Source of the DNA: Bradyrhizobium iriomotense
GTDB taxonomy: Bacteria > Pseudomonadota > Alphaproteobacteria > Rhizobiales > Xanthobacteraceae
NCBI RefSeq assembly: GCF_030160715.1
Contig: NZ_BSOW01000021.1
Span: 62,001-126,000, forward strand
DNA length: 64,000 nucleotides
Direction of reading: 5' to 3'
Position 1 is the first letter of the stretch, and every line of letters starts with the position of its first letter. The translations under genes were made by a program, and so were the position numbers. Below are positions 61,641-64,000 of this stretch, one piece after another. Under the pieces are notes generated by a model that ran no database searches, was not told the DNA's origin, and saw only the letters and a list, made by a program, of their open reading frames with translations.

Positions 61641-62303
61641 TTATCCTCCGAGAGCCACCGCGATCCCCACCAGCGCACCACCAACAGCTACCATCACAAG
61701 ACCTGCCGCCCAAGGCCGCAGCCCGCTTTGAATTCCAAAAACGTAACCACAGCAGAACAGCATCACAATAGCGACGGCGTAGGAGACGCGCAGTGCCAAC
61801 CTGGCGTCGCTCAGGAGCAGGAACGGGATAACCACCGGGAAGGTCGAAAGGAAGCTTAGCAGGCAAAGACCCAGCGCGCCGGTCCAATCGCGCTTCGTCA
61901 GCCTTGGACCGTGGGACGGCTCGGGCATCTGCTGCAATGTCTGCCGCATCAATTCCAATTGCTCCGCAGGCAAGAACGCCGCCAATTCCGGCGGCAGTGC
62001 GTCGGTGATGACACGCCGCGCCGTTTCGGAGTCCGGTGCCTGCCGTATCGCGCGGAGTGTCAGCATCTTGTTTCCCCGGTCGTTGATGCGAGCCAGCAGA
62101 TAAAGACCGCCGTCAACAATACCCCAAGCCAGGTTGCAGCCGAGCGCACCGATCAGCATCGTCTGAATATTGACGCTGGCCCCTGTCGCGACCCCGAGCG
62201 AGCAGATGAAGGTGAGAGCCATGATCAGGCCGAACAAGGTTTCCGAGATCCGCTCCATCGGATCCAGCACGTCACCGAAGGGATTATCTGAAACCTCCGA
62301 CAT
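61641..62303 (-). CDS. VIT1/CCC1-like membrane transporter family protein
   Basis: A 220-residue membrane protein. The N-terminal PMERISETLFGLIMALTFICSLGVATG resembles the VIT1/CCC1 Fe/Mn transporter family, with a central cytosolic helix-rich segment and three C-terminal helices (LGLCLLSFLSTFPVVIPFLLL, VSYAVAIVMLFCCGYVFG, PWAAGLVMVAVGGALVGIAVAL). The central metal-binding Glu pattern is not obvious, so metal transport is only inferred. ATG 62303 (MSEVSDNPFGD) is chosen; the 62453 start adds unlike residues. It is the first gene of the operon with the TorF-like porin. Confidence 0.78.
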   Translation of the reverse strand: MSEVSDNPFGDVLDPMERISETLFGLIMALTFICSLGVATGASVNIQTMLIGALGCNLAWGIVDGGLYLLARINDRGNKMLTLRAIRQAPDSETARRVITDALPPELAAFLPAEQLELMRQTLQQMPEPSHGPRLTKRDWTGALGLCLLSFLSTFPVVIPFLLLSDARLALRVSYAVAIVMLFCCGYVFGIQSGLRPWAAGLVMVAVGGALVGIAVALGG

Positions 62304-62680
62304 CCCAGCCCCGAATTCGCTCGATAGCCAGCCGCGTGGGAATTGAGCCGCCAACGCAGCGAACCGCACTGAACCATAGCACTGCCCACGGCGCAGCGGA
62401 ATCTCCGTCATCAGCCTTGGCGCCGAACCTCGCCCCTCACTCCGTGGCCGCAAGCACGCTCAATCGACGCGCCTGGCCCGTCGCTTCAGTTGGCGCAGTG
62501 CAGCGACATGTCCGAGGGTTGGGGGTAGATCGGAAGTAGCCGACCAACTGCAATAGCGAGATTGGCCCTTTGCGGACCTGCTCTCTGTCGCTCAACGACT
62601 GCTACCTAAGGTCCCCCCTGAGCCTGCAATATGCTAATTTGAGCCGGCACGATCCCCGTTTTCAGCCCGGACGTTGCACT
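62304..62680. other. Intergenic region without a clear gene
   Basis: A 377-base stretch between divergent genes. Both strands have open frames that extend the flanking genes but look non-coding. No repeat, terminator or convincing promoter was seen. Confidence 0.5.
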
Positions 62681-63637
62681 GTGACCGATGGTCGTCACCC
62701 GGCATGGACCGAGGAAGGCCGTTTCCGCGGCGCCCTCGACGATGTGATCATCATCCCACTTGTCGTTGTCGCGCTCGCCACAAACAAGATCCTGCGTTTC
62801 GTTTTTTTGCTCCTGATGCGGTTGCTCGACTACGCCTTCCCTTTGGCAATGCAGATTGTCTGGCTTCCGCTCTTCGCGGCCAAGGTTCTCGGCGATGTCA
62901 TCATTGCCGTCATGAACGGCGCGTTGCGCTTCCTTCCCCTATCCGAGGCGAAACGTCGACACTGGAGTAGATCGATCCGCCGGAACTGGCTGTGGCTCCG
63001 GCGGAAGATTGGCTATCGGGCGTTCGAGCAAGCTGTCCATGATGCCTTTGAAAACGGCATGGCCTGGGTGTTCAGAGAATGCCGGCATCTCACGCCGAAC
63101 ACCGCATTGCTCGTGATCGTGTGCGCGGTACTTTGGCTACCGATCTCTTTCGGGGTTGCAACGGCGATGCACGCGATATTGTTTGCCAAGGTCACGTCCT
63201 GGCCAGCTTGGATGCAACTCCTGCATCCCCTCGCAACCGTCATCGCGAAGAGCAAGCTTCTGGTGCTGCCGGTCTACCCGGCAGCCTGGCCGCAGGCCAA
63301 AAAACATCCACTCGTTCAGCTCGCATTCAAAGGCTACGAAACCATCAGGCGCATGTATGTGATCAGAAAAGTCCGCTTTCGCTATCGGCAGGCAAAGGTC
63401 GTCGGAATCGCGGCGGTTGACAGGATCGAGCGCACCGCCGGCCTCACTTCGGCGGTGCGGTGGCTCCGCGAGGCGCATGTCGCCGAACATCTCGGCGTCG
63501 AGAAGCCCACTCAGGAATTGCGCTCGTTCTTCGCGCGATGGTCAATCAAGTTCTCAGCTGAATACTACGAAGCGAAGGAACGGCAAGCCTCGGGTGGCCC
63601 ATCACTTGACGGCAGCAAGCTGCGAACGTTGAATTGA
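62681..63637 (+). CDS. Multi-spanning membrane protein of unknown function
   Basis: A 318-residue protein (a TTG 62570 start would give 355). Hydrophobic segments are DDVIIIPLVVVALATN, FVFLLLMRLLDYAFPLAMQIVWLPLFA, and LLVIVCAVLWLPISFGVATAMHAILF. The C-terminal half is a basic, coiled helical region (IRKVRFRYRQAKVV, VAEHLGVEKPTQELRSFF). GTG 62681 is used as the start; it is a guess, with only a weak ribosome site. I do not recognise the family; no operon partner is visible. Confidence 0.65.
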   Translation: MTDGRHPAWTEEGRFRGALDDVIIIPLVVVALATNKILRFVFLLLMRLLDYAFPLAMQIVWLPLFAAKVLGDVIIAVMNGALRFLPLSEAKRRHWSRSIRRNWLWLRRKIGYRAFEQAVHDAFENGMAWVFRECRHLTPNTALLVIVCAVLWLPISFGVATAMHAILFAKVTSWPAWMQLLHPLATVIAKSKLLVLPVYPAAWPQAKKHPLVQLAFKGYETIRRMYVIRKVRFRYRQAKVVGIAAVDRIERTAGLTSAVRWLREAHVAEHLGVEKPTQELRSFFARWSIKFSAEYYEAKERQASGGPSLDGSKLRTLN

Positions 63638-63880
63638 TCGTCAATCTCGAAACCGCCAACGCTGTTGTCGGGGGATAGGCCGACATATCGCGCAAGGAGA
63701 GCTTTGAACCTCTGGTTGGCCACATCGACCTATGTCTTGAGTACCCGTGCCCGCTGGAGTGGGCATCGTTGTCTCGAACCGAGATTTCGAAGCACGATGC
63801 TGTCGTTTCGCCAAAGGAGACGATGACGATTCCGCGCCGCTTCGGCGGTCTGCCCAACTCGGACAACTCGGGGAGGAAGA
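63638..63880. other. Gene-poor spacer before the FAD oxidoreductase
   Basis: About 240 bases with only short open frames on both strands, no repeat and no clear promoter. Confidence 0.4.
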
Positions 63881-64000
63881 ATGAGCAAAGTCCTCATCTG
63901 CGGCGGAGGCGTGATTGGATTGTGCACAGCGACCATGCTTGGTCGCGACGGCCACTGCGTCACGGTCCTGGAGGCTGACCCGGCAGGTCAAACCATGGCT
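63881..64000 (+). CDS. FAD-dependent oxidoreductase, N-terminal fragment (cut by window edge)
   Basis: Only about 40 codons are visible. The dinucleotide-binding motif MSKVLICGGGVIGLCTATML (GxGxxG) and the following acidic strand TVLEADPAG are typical of the N-terminus of FAD monooxygenases or D-amino-acid oxidase-like proteins. GGGAGGAAGA directly before ATG 63881 is a strong ribosome site. The rest lies outside the window. Confidence 0.85.
   Translation, partial: MSKVLICGGGVIGLCTATMLGRDGHCVTVLEADPAGQTMA

Overview
The window looks like a chromosomal segment of a Bradyrhizobium-type alphaproteobacterium (order Hyphomicrobiales). This is inferred from high-GC coding DNA, the rhizobial eight-gene glycerol (glp) locus, GTG starts and dispersed REP-like palindromes. 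No rRNA, tRNA, CRISPR array, transposase or phage gene was seen. Gene ends are mostly clean, many genes are joined by 1-4 bp overlaps, and one clear frameshift was found.

Layout. 1-434: start of htpX, cut by the window edge. 0.7-5.4 kb: HlyD-like protein, PilZ-bearing processive GT2 synthase and lytic transglycosylase, a probable c-di-GMP-controlled polysaccharide locus. 5.5-7.3 kb: DUF1993 protein and an Old Yellow Enzyme. 7.5-15.9 kb (minus): one catabolic operon with a GlcD-type dehydrogenase, spermidine/putrescine-type ABC importer, DapA-family lyase, IclR regulator and a frameshifted LldD-type oxidase. A promoter and perfect palindrome precede it. 16.4-25.9 kb (minus): glycerol locus glpR-glpD-glpS-glpT-glpP-glpQ-glpU-glpV plus a HAD phosphatase, with an operator array before glpD. 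26-37 kb: small enzymes, a MFP-RND-TetR efflux operon, an MFS transporter, a DUF2809 protein and a YcaQ-like protein. 37-44 kb: an envelope region with a Met-rich secreted peptide, caspase-like protease, OmpA-like protein, GT39 transferase, and a FecR-domain protein overlapping a Pro-linker beta-barrel protein. 44-50.7 kb: single genes (VOC proteins, hydrolase, cupin, CsbD, FKBP, GGT, TrhO, SlyX). 50.8-60.2 kb: a GGDEF protein, hemE and hemC convergent, a TetR-GMC pair facing an NTF2-like gene across a promoter/operator, and a GGDEF-EAL protein. 60.2-64 kb: membrane proteins, a TorF-like porin with a VIT1/CCC1-like protein, and the start of an FAD oxidoreductase.

How the parts work together. 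Glycerol would be imported by GlpVPQU-ST, phosphorylated by a kinase not seen here, and oxidised by GlpD under GlpR control. The 7.5-15.9 kb operon couples uptake to oxidation of D- and L-2-hydroxy acids plus a pyruvate-type lyase, but its substrate is unknown. Two c-di-GMP enzymes lie in the same window as a PilZ polysaccharide synthase. The most notable observations are the complementary degeneracy of the GlpS and GlpT ATPases, the FecR/beta-barrel pair, several operator palindromes, and hairpin modules nested in two unrelated repeat families.
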